In this document: piece after piece, positions 1-7,684 of the stretch
Layout: the number at the start of each line of letters is the position of its first letter
How positions within the stretch are numbered: the stretch's first letter is position 1
Source of the DNA: Paraglomus occultum
Taxonomy: Eukaryota; Glomeromycota; Glomeromycetes; Paraglomerales; Paraglomeraceae
Length of the DNA: 10,256 nt
Direction of reading: 5' to 3'
Assembly: GCA_910592205.1 (NCBI GenBank)
Contig: CAJVPJ010001364.1
Span: forward strand, 1-10,256
Program-made: the position numbers and the translations under genes
The notes under the pieces: generated by a model
Told to the model about the DNA's origin: nothing
What the model saw: only the letters and a program-made list of their open reading frames with translations
Databases searched by the model: none

Positions 1-402
1 TTAAACTCAATTTAACAGAAACCTACTACATAAAGTTGCGTGGGTCCTCGTGCATTCTGAAAACTGTATGTTCGTAAAAGTATGTTTCTACTGTTAGTTT
101 CGATTTTTATTTGAAGTATTCGATCGATAAAGCGTCATCAAATTCTCTATGTTAATATTGTCGAACGCCAATCAGATTTCGAATACGATTGCAGATTATT
201 CTAGAATTGATCTACAAAATTCGGAATCTCTCTCCGACTGTATTATATTTGTTAAATGTTTGCTTTACGTTCCACTTAGTTTGGAAAATGGTTTTCATTA
301 CACAGATGCGTGCTGATATAACTTATAGTCGCGCGGTCAAGGTAACAGTGGTTGGAGCAATGTATACATGCAAATGCTGTTACGTATAGTGCTGAAAACA
401 GT
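1..402. other. Intergenic, no gene seen
   Basis: AT-rich sequence with no convincing coding region. An open stretch at 189-389 (+) has no ATG at its start, gives a mixed Cys/Tyr/Val-rich translation with no motif, and has no supporting splice sites. I see no repeat or structured RNA here. Confidence 0.5.
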
Positions 403-652
403 GAATCACACCTATCACACCTAGAACGCTTCTCCGAAAGTGTTGAACTCTCATCTGAAGAAGCAGAAATAATAATTGATGAAGGTCAAAAACAACTGAG
501 GATGTTAGTGGTGAATACGGTTTAGACACAATGATGATATTAATGATGAATGGAGGGCTGTTCTTAACGACTCCGTATAGCTAAAAAACGCGGAAACTCC
601 TACATTCAAACAATTCTGGAGCCTTGCGGTAATAACGGTCAGCATATTATAA
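403..652 (+). pseudogene. Frame-broken coding-like remnant, unknown protein
   Basis: Three successive reading frames give protein-like, acidic translations in the same direction. Frame one (403-522) is 40 codons without a stop and contains ERFSESVELSSEEAEIIIDE. A second frame (about 492-530) continues with TEDVSGEYGLDT. A third (533-577, then after a TAG to about 649) reads DDINDEWRAVLND and then ETPTFKQFWSL. Each step moves the frame in the same direction, as expected if single bases were gained or lost in an old gene. There is no start codon, splice signal or recognised domain. It could equally be chance in low-complexity GAA/GAT-rich DNA, so this is a weak call. I do not recognise the protein. 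Confidence 0.25.
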
Positions 653-1016
653 TGTTACGTTATATTAGCCGCTTATATTTCTACGTTAGTTATTAACATA
701 GTGTTTGGCTACTTTACCAAGTCGTTACGATTAGTGTGCTGTATGTATTTAGAACGATTAGTGTGCTGTATGTATTTAGAACGATTAGTAAATTGATAAT
801 TCAAGCTTTGGAAATCTAATCACGTGGCTTAGAAGCATATCCATTCCAGTTGGTCACTGGCGTACAACTTGCCACAGTTGGTCATACCGTCAAGTTCTAT
901 TTTCCTTTCAGTTCCAAATTTGTCCTTTTTTTTATAAGAATTCACCTGATTATATAGTAGCATTATTTAATGGAGATTAAATTTTTTTGCAGTTTGATTA
1001 GTCTTTTCACAACTCA
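653..1016. other. Intergenic upstream of the SLP1-like gene
   Basis: No coding region. It contains the 27-bp tandem repeat described separately, one CACGTG hexamer at 821-826 (the core bound by fungal bHLH factors; use here is unproven), and a loose direct repeat of cagttggtca at about 848 and 877. The stretch is probably the promoter region of the gene starting at 1071. Confidence 0.4.
727..789. repeat. 27-bp tandem repeat, 2.3 copies
   Basis: The unit beginning acgattagtgtgctg and ending tttaga is present exactly at 727-753 and 754-780, and a third partial copy (acgattagt) follows at 781-789. The two full copies are identical, so the duplication is recent or homogenised. It lies about 280-340 bp upstream of the SLP1-like start codon. 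Confidence 0.95.
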
Positions 1017-1047
1017 TCTTTCTCCTCTCTTCTCCCTCCTCTCCTTT
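1017..1047 (+). promoter_or_regulatory. CT-rich tract before the SLP1-like start
   Basis: 31 bases almost purely C and T, ending 23 bases before the ATG at 1071. Pyrimidine tracts at this distance are common around transcription starts of fungal genes. It supports 1071 as the gene start, since an in-frame TAG at 1059-1061 prevents a longer protein. It could also be an intron acceptor tract if an upstream 5' UTR exon exists. Confidence 0.4.
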
Positions 1048-1070
1048 AATCGTTAAAATAGATAACAATT

Positions 1071-3429
1071 ATGCGTCTAATCTCCATACAATGCCAATTA
1101 CTTTTTGCATTCCAAATGTTTCTTTCTATAAACACAAACTTAATTCCCCATTTACATAGTGACCCATTACCTTCACTGCCCTCGACATACGCGCTGTCCA
1201 GCTACGCCTCGATTCAAACTACTGCTATTGCAACTCAGCCGTGTCTTGACAAATGTGTCTTTAATGACAGTTTATCAACTGGCAATATGACGACAGAAAT
1301 CGTTGGCGGTTCCGATAGAATAAGAGAGAAAGAAAATGAAGACAAAAGGTTGGACAACAATCGACTTATTACGAATGACGCGTTGAAGAATGGAAATCAA
1401 GAGTCAAATGAACGTAGACTAGATAGAAAGAATAAGACGCAGCAAAAAAAGTTAATACATGACACATTCTATGGCGAAGGATTCATAGCCACTGCTTTCC
1501 TTTTCTCTTCTTTAACGATCGTCGAGAAGAAGATTACGTTATGTCTCATTATGACAAACCGTTCAAGGACATACCATCACTACTTCCATCCTCTTCTTAT
1601 TCTTCACCGTCTTCACAATCTTCTGATCTTTCGGATCTCAAAGAACGATTTAATTATGCTTCGCGTGTCTGTGCAGCAATGATATTAAACACAAATAAAG
1701 GAGCCAGATTTGCTCATGCTATTCTCACTGAAGACAAGGATCAATATATGCTTAATGAATACGACTCTGAAAAGTTTGTAGTTGTTGAGCTATGCGATGA
1801 TATCTTGATCGATACGATCGTGCTTGCCAATTTCGAGTTTTTCTCGTCAACATTTCAACATATTAGAATATCCGTCAACAATGAATATCCGCCTAGAAAA
1901 GAAAAGCCGTGGCGTTTATTGGGGGAATATAAAGCTGAAGAGACAAGAGAATTACAGGTAAGGAAAAAAATCTACACTGAGAACATGTGATTGCTTACCA
2001 ATTTGGATTAATGTATTTGGATATGTTGTATGTAAATCCCGTCACCATGTAAATCCCGTCAAGGACCCCAAAATAAATAGATGAATGTCGTACGTAAATT
2101 CCGTCAAGGACCCCAAAACCGCATTTACATATTAATATGTAAATCCGGGATTTACATGGCGACGGGATTTACATACGACAGATATAACACCCACCTGTAA
2201 AGTTAAGATTTACCGTTATCGATTTTATTGTTGGACAATACAGCATAGTAACAGTTTAATGATGATGCTTTACCATTATGCGAATTACTATCGCTTTTAT
2301 TAGGTATTCAAAGTAAAAGATCCTCTCCTTTGGGCCCGTTATATTCATATAGACTTTGTAAGCCACTACGGTCATCAAGTTTACTGTCCTGTCAGCCTTT
2401 TACGCGTACACGGAGTCACCATGATTGAAGATTATAAACGCCAGGAAGAACAATCTTCAACCCCCTCGGCTTCCGATACAACTACAAGAATAAATAAAAC
2501 TGAAGAAGTGACGTTAAAAATGATTGATGAAAAATTGAGCGGCGAGAGTGAAAGAAAAGACGGCAAAGAAGAGAAAAGTGATATTGATAATAGGAAAAAT
2601 GATGGACAAAGTTCTGGAAACAATCTGGGAAATCATGATAGTACAAGGGAGATGGATAACAAAATAAGAGATGAAGTTGATAAAGAAACGAATTCAGTGG
2701 AATGTAATCTGCATGGAGACGATTCAGTTCTTTTGCATACACTCTTTGGTTCTGATTCTCAGTCTATGCTTCAATGTCCTAGAATATACGATGAAAAGGA
2801 TATATTCAGCAATCCGTTCTGCGAAGTTACAGACGATCCATATTACCTTATGTCAGTTTTGGACAAGGCACAAAGAATGTTAGATAATCAATACATGTGT
2901 TTAAAAGATCAATGTGGGCTCTATGAAGAGAATGATCTGAATGCTATGATGACAACGTCACCTTCACTTTCCTTATCAACGCCCTTATGTTCCACCTCCC
3001 CCTTGAGATCTCCACAAATTTCCTCCCCTGTTAATCAAACACCACAAGAAGCTTGCTTCCCCTCATATCCAAAAAGAAGATTCTAATACTGCTGATACTC
3101 AGAGTGTTTATCAAAAGTTTCTCAAACGTTTTGCTGATCTTGAAAGTCAGACTAAGATACTGAGAGAGGTCTTGAACAAGGTACAAGCTCAGCAAGTTCA
3201 GATGTTGGATTTTATGGTTGAACTAAGCCACAATGTGACAGGACTGGTGAGTATTAGAGTTACAATTAATCAATGCTAATGTAATCTTTTAACTATCAGA
3301 TGACTAATCGTCACCATCATCGTCAACGGACTTATCAATTGTATTGAACAATTTTATTTTCAGAATCGCCGACTGGAAGCTGTGGAATTGATTATCAAGG
3401 AATATTTGGTCAATCGAACCCAAGTATAA
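1071..3429 (+). CDS. SLP1: SLP1/SUCO-like SUN-domain ER protein
   Basis: Exons 1071-1957, 2304-3246 and 3364-3429, about 630 residues (yeast Slp1 is of similar size). The ATG at 1071 starts a hydrophobic signal-like segment; an in-frame stop lies 12 bases upstream. A polar linker with N-glycosylation sites (NDS, NMT, NKT) follows. The SUN-like domain begins RFNYASRVCAAMIL, runs through YMLNEYDSEKFVVVELCDDI and FEFFSSTFQHIRISV, and continues after the intron with ARYIHIDFVSHYGHQVYCPV and SLLRVHGV. After an acidic linker comes the SVYQKFLKRFADLE coiled coil typical of the family. In yeast, Slp1 works with Emp65 in the ER to stabilise soluble lumenal proteins (established knowledge). Two oddities: the linker before 1541 and the one near 3071-3079 each change reading frame (small intron or one-base indel), and no C-terminal membrane segment is present. 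The family call is firm; the exact gene model is not. Confidence 0.85.
1958..2303 (+). other. Intron inside the SUN-like domain
   Basis: Donor GTAAGG at 1958 and acceptor TTATTAG ending at 2303, phase 0. Joining the exons gives RELQ followed by VFKVKDPLLWARYIHIDF, which restores the conserved domain across the junction. At 346 bases it is the longest intron in the window, and most of the excess is the inverted-repeat element at 2024-2180. Confidence 0.93.
2024..2180. mobile_element. MITE-like inverted-repeat element in intron
   Basis: About 157 bp with terminal inverted repeats of roughly 33-35 bp. The left end reads tgttgtatgtaaatcccgtc. The right end, reverse-complemented, reads tgtcgtatgtaaatcccgtc, and both continue with a near-identical (a/g)ccatgtaaatcccg. 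GATAT occurs at 2020-2024 and again at 2181-2185, so a 4-5 bp target duplication is possible. Inside are two direct copies of a gtaaat(c/t)ccgtcaagg unit followed by accccaaaa (about 2049-2072 and 2093-2117) and a perfect 22-bp palindrome at 2123-2144. It has no coding capacity. It fits a non-autonomous DNA transposon; I cannot name the superfamily. Confidence 0.7.
3247..3363 (+). other. Last intron of the SLP1-like gene
   Basis: Donor GTGAGT at 3247, branch-like TGCTAAT or TGACTAAT inside, and acceptor TTTTCAG ending at 3363, phase 0 and 117 bases. Splicing joins SHNVTGL to NRRLEAVELIIKEYL. Reading through instead hits a TAA after 10 codons, so a shorter protein would result from retention. 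Confidence 0.85.
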
Positions 3430-4200
3430 TGATAATTTATAACTGCCTTCTTATTTGATCAATGCAAACGTAAAGACAGGTATTTGACAAAGAAAAAAAA
3501 AGTACGAAAATTTGCTAAAACCTAAAGCATGGTTTTTAAATTTACGTTAATAATAGCGAATTTGAATGTCTATATTTCTAGCGACAAATTGTTAAAAGTT
3601 TGAAAATCTGCAGATTGAGCTAAATCTCACAGCGATCAGGTTGATGATACTAGATGCAATGAAATCTGTAAAAGGGTTGCTTACTTCTGTCTCGAATTAG
3701 AAAAACTGGGATAGTTATGTACATTGATATACAGTAACTCCTCTTTTAAGGCAAAATACATCTAAACTTCTTCAAAATAATCCACAATTTGTAAAAGCCC
3801 GTGTGATTCGGTATTGTTATTTCTGAAAATTAGAGTTATTATTGTAATACAACTGGAAGGATATCTTATAACCTCTACTACTACTATACCGTAGCCCAAA
3901 CCAATTATTTAAGTGTTCTAAATTTATCACATTTTATAAATTGCGCTACGATAAACTTTTACTAGCTTTAATTATATCGTGTGTCATATTCTGGACTGTT
4001 TTGCTTTCTTTGGTCATATCATACAATACCATTAATGTTTATTTTTTTACCCAAAACTCAAATACAATTTGCTTTGTGCTCTCATGTAACAATCGGACCG
4101 CTGCTGGTAATCTATTTCGCATATAATTATACCGATTATTTTTAAAAATTGTTCAGAATTAACGTTATATTATTGTCGTAGGTTATGCTTACCTAAATTT
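3430..4200. other. Intergenic, no gene seen
   Basis: Downstream flank of the SLP1-like gene. An open stretch at 3941-4126 encodes a run of hydrophobic residues (LLLALIISCVIFWTVLLSL) but has no ATG and no flanking exon I can join to it. It might be a relic of a membrane segment, though AT-rich DNA often gives such translations by chance. Nothing else is recognisable. Confidence 0.5.
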
Positions 4201-4894
4201 AACAGAATTATTACGACGAATAAATACTCAATTATAACTCTAGTATAATAATTGCGTAACCAGTTCGGAAAATTAATTTTATTGGTTGTTGACATTACAG
4301 TAACACAACACATAACAATTTCAGGAACAATGGTTGTTAATTAACTGCGTTGATGATATGTACACATGACATGCAACCAAATACATACGTTATCTCTTAC
4401 TGAAACAATCTACTGTTTCAATTATATGTTTACATTAGTCATTAGTCACACCGCAAAAAAAAGGGAGTAGGGAGAAAAATAAGTTTGGATAATTAAGTTT
4501 TTAGTTGGCGAACATACGTTCAACAAATAGCAAAACTTGTCACAAAAAGCTGCTTATCGAACGTGACATTAAAAAGTTTTCGGCCTTCAAGATGATATCG
4601 TCTTGATCGTATGATTTTTACTTGTGATGCGATTATTTTTGGTCATACAGCATTTCGGTTAACAAACGTGATTTGACTTTTACGTATTTTCAATCTAATA
4701 GAGTTATTGAAACAGACTATTATATTACTGTAAAATTATAGGTAACAGTGTACTTAACACTGAAGAATATAATCGCTTCAGTTATACATGGTAACAGTAA
4801 CATTTTAAACAAAACAACTTTGACTGCGGTGGCGCATTAGTTACACGTATATCTATATTTTTGGCGTAAATATAGTATAACATGGTTAAGACCT
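4201..4894. repeat. Direct duplication, copy A (orphan 5' flank)
   Basis: Matches 6830-7550 collinearly in the same orientation, with many small gaps. Shared anchors include aacagaattattacg (4201), cgtaaccagt (4255), attttattggttgttgacat (4277), gttaattaactgcgtt (4336), atctcttactgaaacaat (4392), attagtcattagtcaca (4434), gcgaacatacg (4508), tagagttattgaaa (4699) and catggtt (4881). Copy B is the upstream flank of the membrane-protein gene, so copy A should once have had the same role. No counterpart of the gene follows it. Copy A lacks the tandem expansion found in copy B. Confidence 0.88.
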
Positions 4895-5937
4895 ATCGGT
4901 TTTATTGTCAGAACGGAAACAGAACAGAGGTGAGTGGCTAGCTGTTATATATTTGTTAATGGTTATTGTTTATATTAAACTAGACTAGTCGTGCCGAGCC
5001 GGCCAACCGGGCAAAGTATGGCGAGTATAATAGTCTAATTTTTCTCGAAGGTATAACAGGAGAATATTGTTAAATTAGAATTATTAAAATAAAATAATTA
5101 AATAAATGCTTTAAACAAAGTAACCTCAAACAAATGAGGTCAATTTTACTAACTTAAAAAAGTTATTCAATAAATTAAGATACAGTCGTATAAATATCGG
5201 TCATGTAGTAGATATTATGTGCGATTAGATTACATCCATCCTTGTGCAGGAAAGCTCCATTAAGATTATGCCAAGTTAAACAATGACTGATAAATATACA
5301 TAAGCTTGGTCTGCGAAAACATCTGACTATCTAGAATTGAGAAAATGATACTTGCGTTTTACGTCGTAATGCTGATTTATCTGTGAGAGAGATATCCAGC
5401 AGTATGTTATTCCATCTGGACACCAATGCTACTTAAACGGATAGTGTCTTTTTGTCCAATCAATGACAATTCCGGTAGTTCTATTGCAAATACCTTTTTT
5501 TATCAGAGAATTATTTAGAACATATTCTTGTTCCTTGCTGTATACGTAATGAAAGGGGTAAGTTTTGTTTCAGTTAAAAATCATTTCAGTCGGCTGTTGG
5601 ACACCGTTTATGTATATTTCACAAACCATAAATTTATTATTCTCTACAGAAAGTTGCATTATTTATAATACAATTAATTAATTGTTGCCTGCTTACAGGA
5701 TACATTAGCAATTTTCGAACTGTAGTCGCCGAATTTTGTTCATAACAACTCCGAAAGTTTGGTTTAATGTATCTTATGTGACTAAGTAAAAAGTCTCAAA
5801 TATGCAAACGGTATATTTTGCAGAGGGCAAATTAAGAATTGGTTGAATTATCCAAAACACAAAATATGCTTGGAAATGTAGTGCAATTATAAGAACAATT
5901 ACATAGACACTAATTACCTTCCTTCAACCGTTGGTAA
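4895..5937. other. Gene-poor spacer after duplication copy A
   Basis: The position corresponds to where the membrane-protein gene begins after copy B, yet no exon of that gene can be found on either strand by eye. The only notable element is the short inverted-repeat motif with a GC-rich centre at 4977-5041. The rest is AT-rich with frequent stops in all frames. Confidence 0.5.
4977..5041. repeat. Short inverted repeat with a GC-rich centre
   Basis: Arms aaactagacta (4977-4987) and tagtctaattt (5031-5041) pair at 10 of 11 positions and enclose 43 bases. The centre holds gccgagccggccaaccgggc, the most GC-rich patch in the window. It could fold into a hairpin with an inner CCGG-CCAA-CCGG loop. 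Size and base contrast hint at a small structured RNA, a SINE fragment or a tiny mobile element. I find no tRNA B-box, so I leave it unnamed. Confidence 0.4.
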
Positions 5938-6162
5938 GTAATTAAAGCCTATGATAATTCTGGATATAAAGCGTGCCCACCCAGGAAGGAGATAACGTTT
6001 GATAGAGATAATCGTGCTTTGAGAAAAGTGCTCAAAAAAAAATTAAAAGGCAAACATTAAACAACTTATAACATCTACCTTTCAAATATTTGTAAAGAAG
6101 TATCAGATGTCATCTCTGTAAATCCAGATATTACTCTCCAGTCGGTGCTAGAAATCCTACAT
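5938..6162 (+). pseudogene. Possible decayed transposase helix-turn-helix remnant
   Basis: One frame stays open from 5938 to 6162 apart from a single TAA at 6058. The first half reads ACPPRKEITFDRDNRALRKV followed by LKKKLKG. This resembles the second helix-turn-helix of Tc1/mariner-type transposases, where a (G)RP..(K)LT.RD.RAL..(V/I).KK pattern is usual (family knowledge). The second half reads ICKEVSDVISVNPDITLQSV followed by LEILH, compatible with the next helices. No catalytic DDE/DDD region or terminal repeats are seen, so at most a fragment survives. The match is by eye and short; another DNA-binding domain or chance is possible. Confidence 0.3.
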
Positions 6163-6829
6163 TAATAACATTAATCGAAACATAGAGTCAAGGAAAGAAA
6201 GTATAGACTAATGAATAAAAAATTGTTATTTGAACTACTTAGTGTGGAGAAGGGCCACATGAAAAACATAACATAAGTATATGGTTAAGCCTCATTTTTC
6301 TTTATATTTTATGATTATTGACTACTTTTATTATGAAAACATTTCTGTTAAGAGGGGTGTATAATTAATAAATGTGTATTTATTAGACATTGTTTTTTCT
6401 TTATTTAGATTTTTATTTAGAATTTAATTTGAATATGTGGAGGGAATGAGGTAGTGCGCCTGTATTTAAGTTTGGATTGCATGGTGATGTTATAACTCTA
6501 ATTCTTATCACGCCACTTTGGCGTTTAACAGACTCAAACGCAATTTAAATTATGGCAACGAGTTTCATTACGTCATAGTCTATTACGACTTATATTGTAT
6601 TACACGCATTACTATATATATATTTACAGAGATTACGCCACATCGCCACATCGGATCACACTACATCACACCACATCAGTATTGCTTCTTTGATACCGTG
6701 TTCTCATTTAATCGCGTATTTATCCGTTGCTTTCTACAGTAATCTGCATTATCTTGAATAATCCGGTGTATAAACACCGCTCGGATTTTAAGAGAGTCGT
6801 CCAAAAATATGTGTGTTATTAATTATACT
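6163..6829. other. Intergenic, no gene seen
   Basis: AT-rich DNA with T-rich runs (6391-6420) and a CACATC-rich patch at 6636-6679. The open stretch at 6518-6742 has no ATG start, and its translation is dominated by the CACATC repeat, so I do not call it a gene. Confidence 0.5.
6636..6679. repeat. Imperfect CACATC/CACAC(T) short repeats
   Basis: About 44 bases rich in CACATC-type hexamers (ccacatcgccacatcg, then cacactacatcacaccacat), far less AT-rich than the surroundings. Degenerate microsatellite; no function suggested. Confidence 0.6.
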
Positions 6830-7550
6830 AACAGAATTATTACGGAAAGAGCGGCAGATGACGGATGTAAACGGTGCTTATAACAATATAATTGATTTGG
6901 CGTAACCAGTACAGAAAATCAATTTTATTGGTTGTTGACATTACAGTAACACATGGATAACAATTTTAGGAACAATGTTTGTTAATTAACTGCGTTACTG
7001 CTTTGTACACATGCATCCAAATACGTAATTTTTCCACATGCTTTATCTCTTACTGAAACAATTGATTGCTTCAATCATATATGTTTATATTAGTCATTAG
7101 TCACACTATAAAAAAGGGGCAGAAAATAAGTTTTGAGGGCAAGTACAAGTCAATTAAGTTGAGATCTTTAGCGAACATACGCTCGAACGAATGGCAAAAA
7201 GAAACCCTTGGCGTAATGTCACATTAAAGTTTCAAGATGATATTGTTTTGATCATATGGTTGCACTTGTGATTAGATTATTTCGATCACATGGTTGTGCT
7301 TACTAACAGCTTGATAAGATTATTTTGATCATATGTGGCTTGTACTTGTTAACAGTCCGATAGAGTTATTGAAATCGATTACAGCAAATCAATCGAAGAA
7401 TAGCCAAAAAGTAGTCGCTTGTTATACACGGGTAAACAAATTTTAAATTAGGAAATTTAAACAATTAAACTGCGTTTGGCGCAATTACATGCGCGAGTCC
7501 GTGTTTTGGCTTGACAATATTCAATATGACGTAATGCATGGTTGAAACCT
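6830..7550. repeat. Direct duplication, copy B (5' flank of membrane gene)
   Basis: Collinear with 4201-4894 in the same orientation, about 2.65 kb downstream of it, and ending 135 bases before the membrane-protein ATG. The long shared blocks in otherwise AT-rich intergenic DNA show true duplication, followed by substitutions and indels. Copy B carries an extra array of about 40-bp repeats at 7239-7363. It is likely to hold upstream regulatory sequence for the gene at 7685. Confidence 0.88.
7239..7363. repeat. Three diverged tandem units within copy B
   Basis: Units begin at 7239, 7275 and 7318, each built around gatta(t)tt(t/c)gatca(t/c)atg followed by ggttgcactt-like sequence; the second and third also share taacag. 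Spacing is 36 and 43 bases. Copy A has one unit and at most a poorly matching second at the same place (about 4594-4650), so the array expanded after or during the duplication. Confidence 0.65.
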
Positions 7551-7584
7551 AATTGATGTAAACAAAGACACATACACTAATGCC

Positions 7585-7608
7585 TACAACAATGGGTTAA
7601 TTGTTGTA
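7585..7608. promoter_or_regulatory. Perfect inverted repeat upstream of TATA box
   Basis: Arms tacaacaat (7585-7593) and attgttgta (7600-7608) pair perfectly around the 6-base spacer gggtta. The repeat ends 7 bases before the TATA box. A dyad of this size and position could be a binding site for a dimeric transcription factor; that is inference. Confidence 0.45.
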
Positions 7609-7615
7609 ATAAAAC

Positions 7616-7623
7616 TATAAAAG
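7616..7623 (+). promoter_or_regulatory. TATA box of the membrane-protein gene
   Basis: TATAAAAG lies 61 bases upstream of the ATG at 7685, a usual distance for a TATA-driven fungal gene with a short 5' UTR. It supports 7685 as the start codon. Confidence 0.6.
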
Positions 7624-7684
7624 TAAGTAGCTCAAACGTGAAAGCCAAAAGTTACATGCGCTGTTATATTAATATTCAGCAATC

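Noticed and set aside
189-389. Open reading frame of 66 codons (+)
   Set aside because: No ATG at the start, no motif, no splice signals or promoter-like context; expected by chance.
2024-2180. CRISPR-like array, because of the repeated tgtaaatcccgtc word
   Set aside because: The copies are inverted terminal repeats with irregular spacing inside a eukaryotic intron, not equal direct repeats with spacers.
2432-2742. Two minus-strand open frames opposite the acidic linker of the SLP1-like gene
   Set aside because: They are antisense shadows of GAA/GAT-rich coding sequence and translate to Ser/Phe/Leu-rich text.
3941-4126. Hydrophobic open frame that might be a membrane segment
   Set aside because: Starts at TTG, ends without any joining exon, and sits in T-rich DNA that yields Leu/Ile/Phe runs by chance.
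5920-5946. Inverted repeat taattac / gtaatta as a terminator or hairpin element
   Set aside because: Short AT-rich arms of this size are common by chance here and have no adjoining gene.
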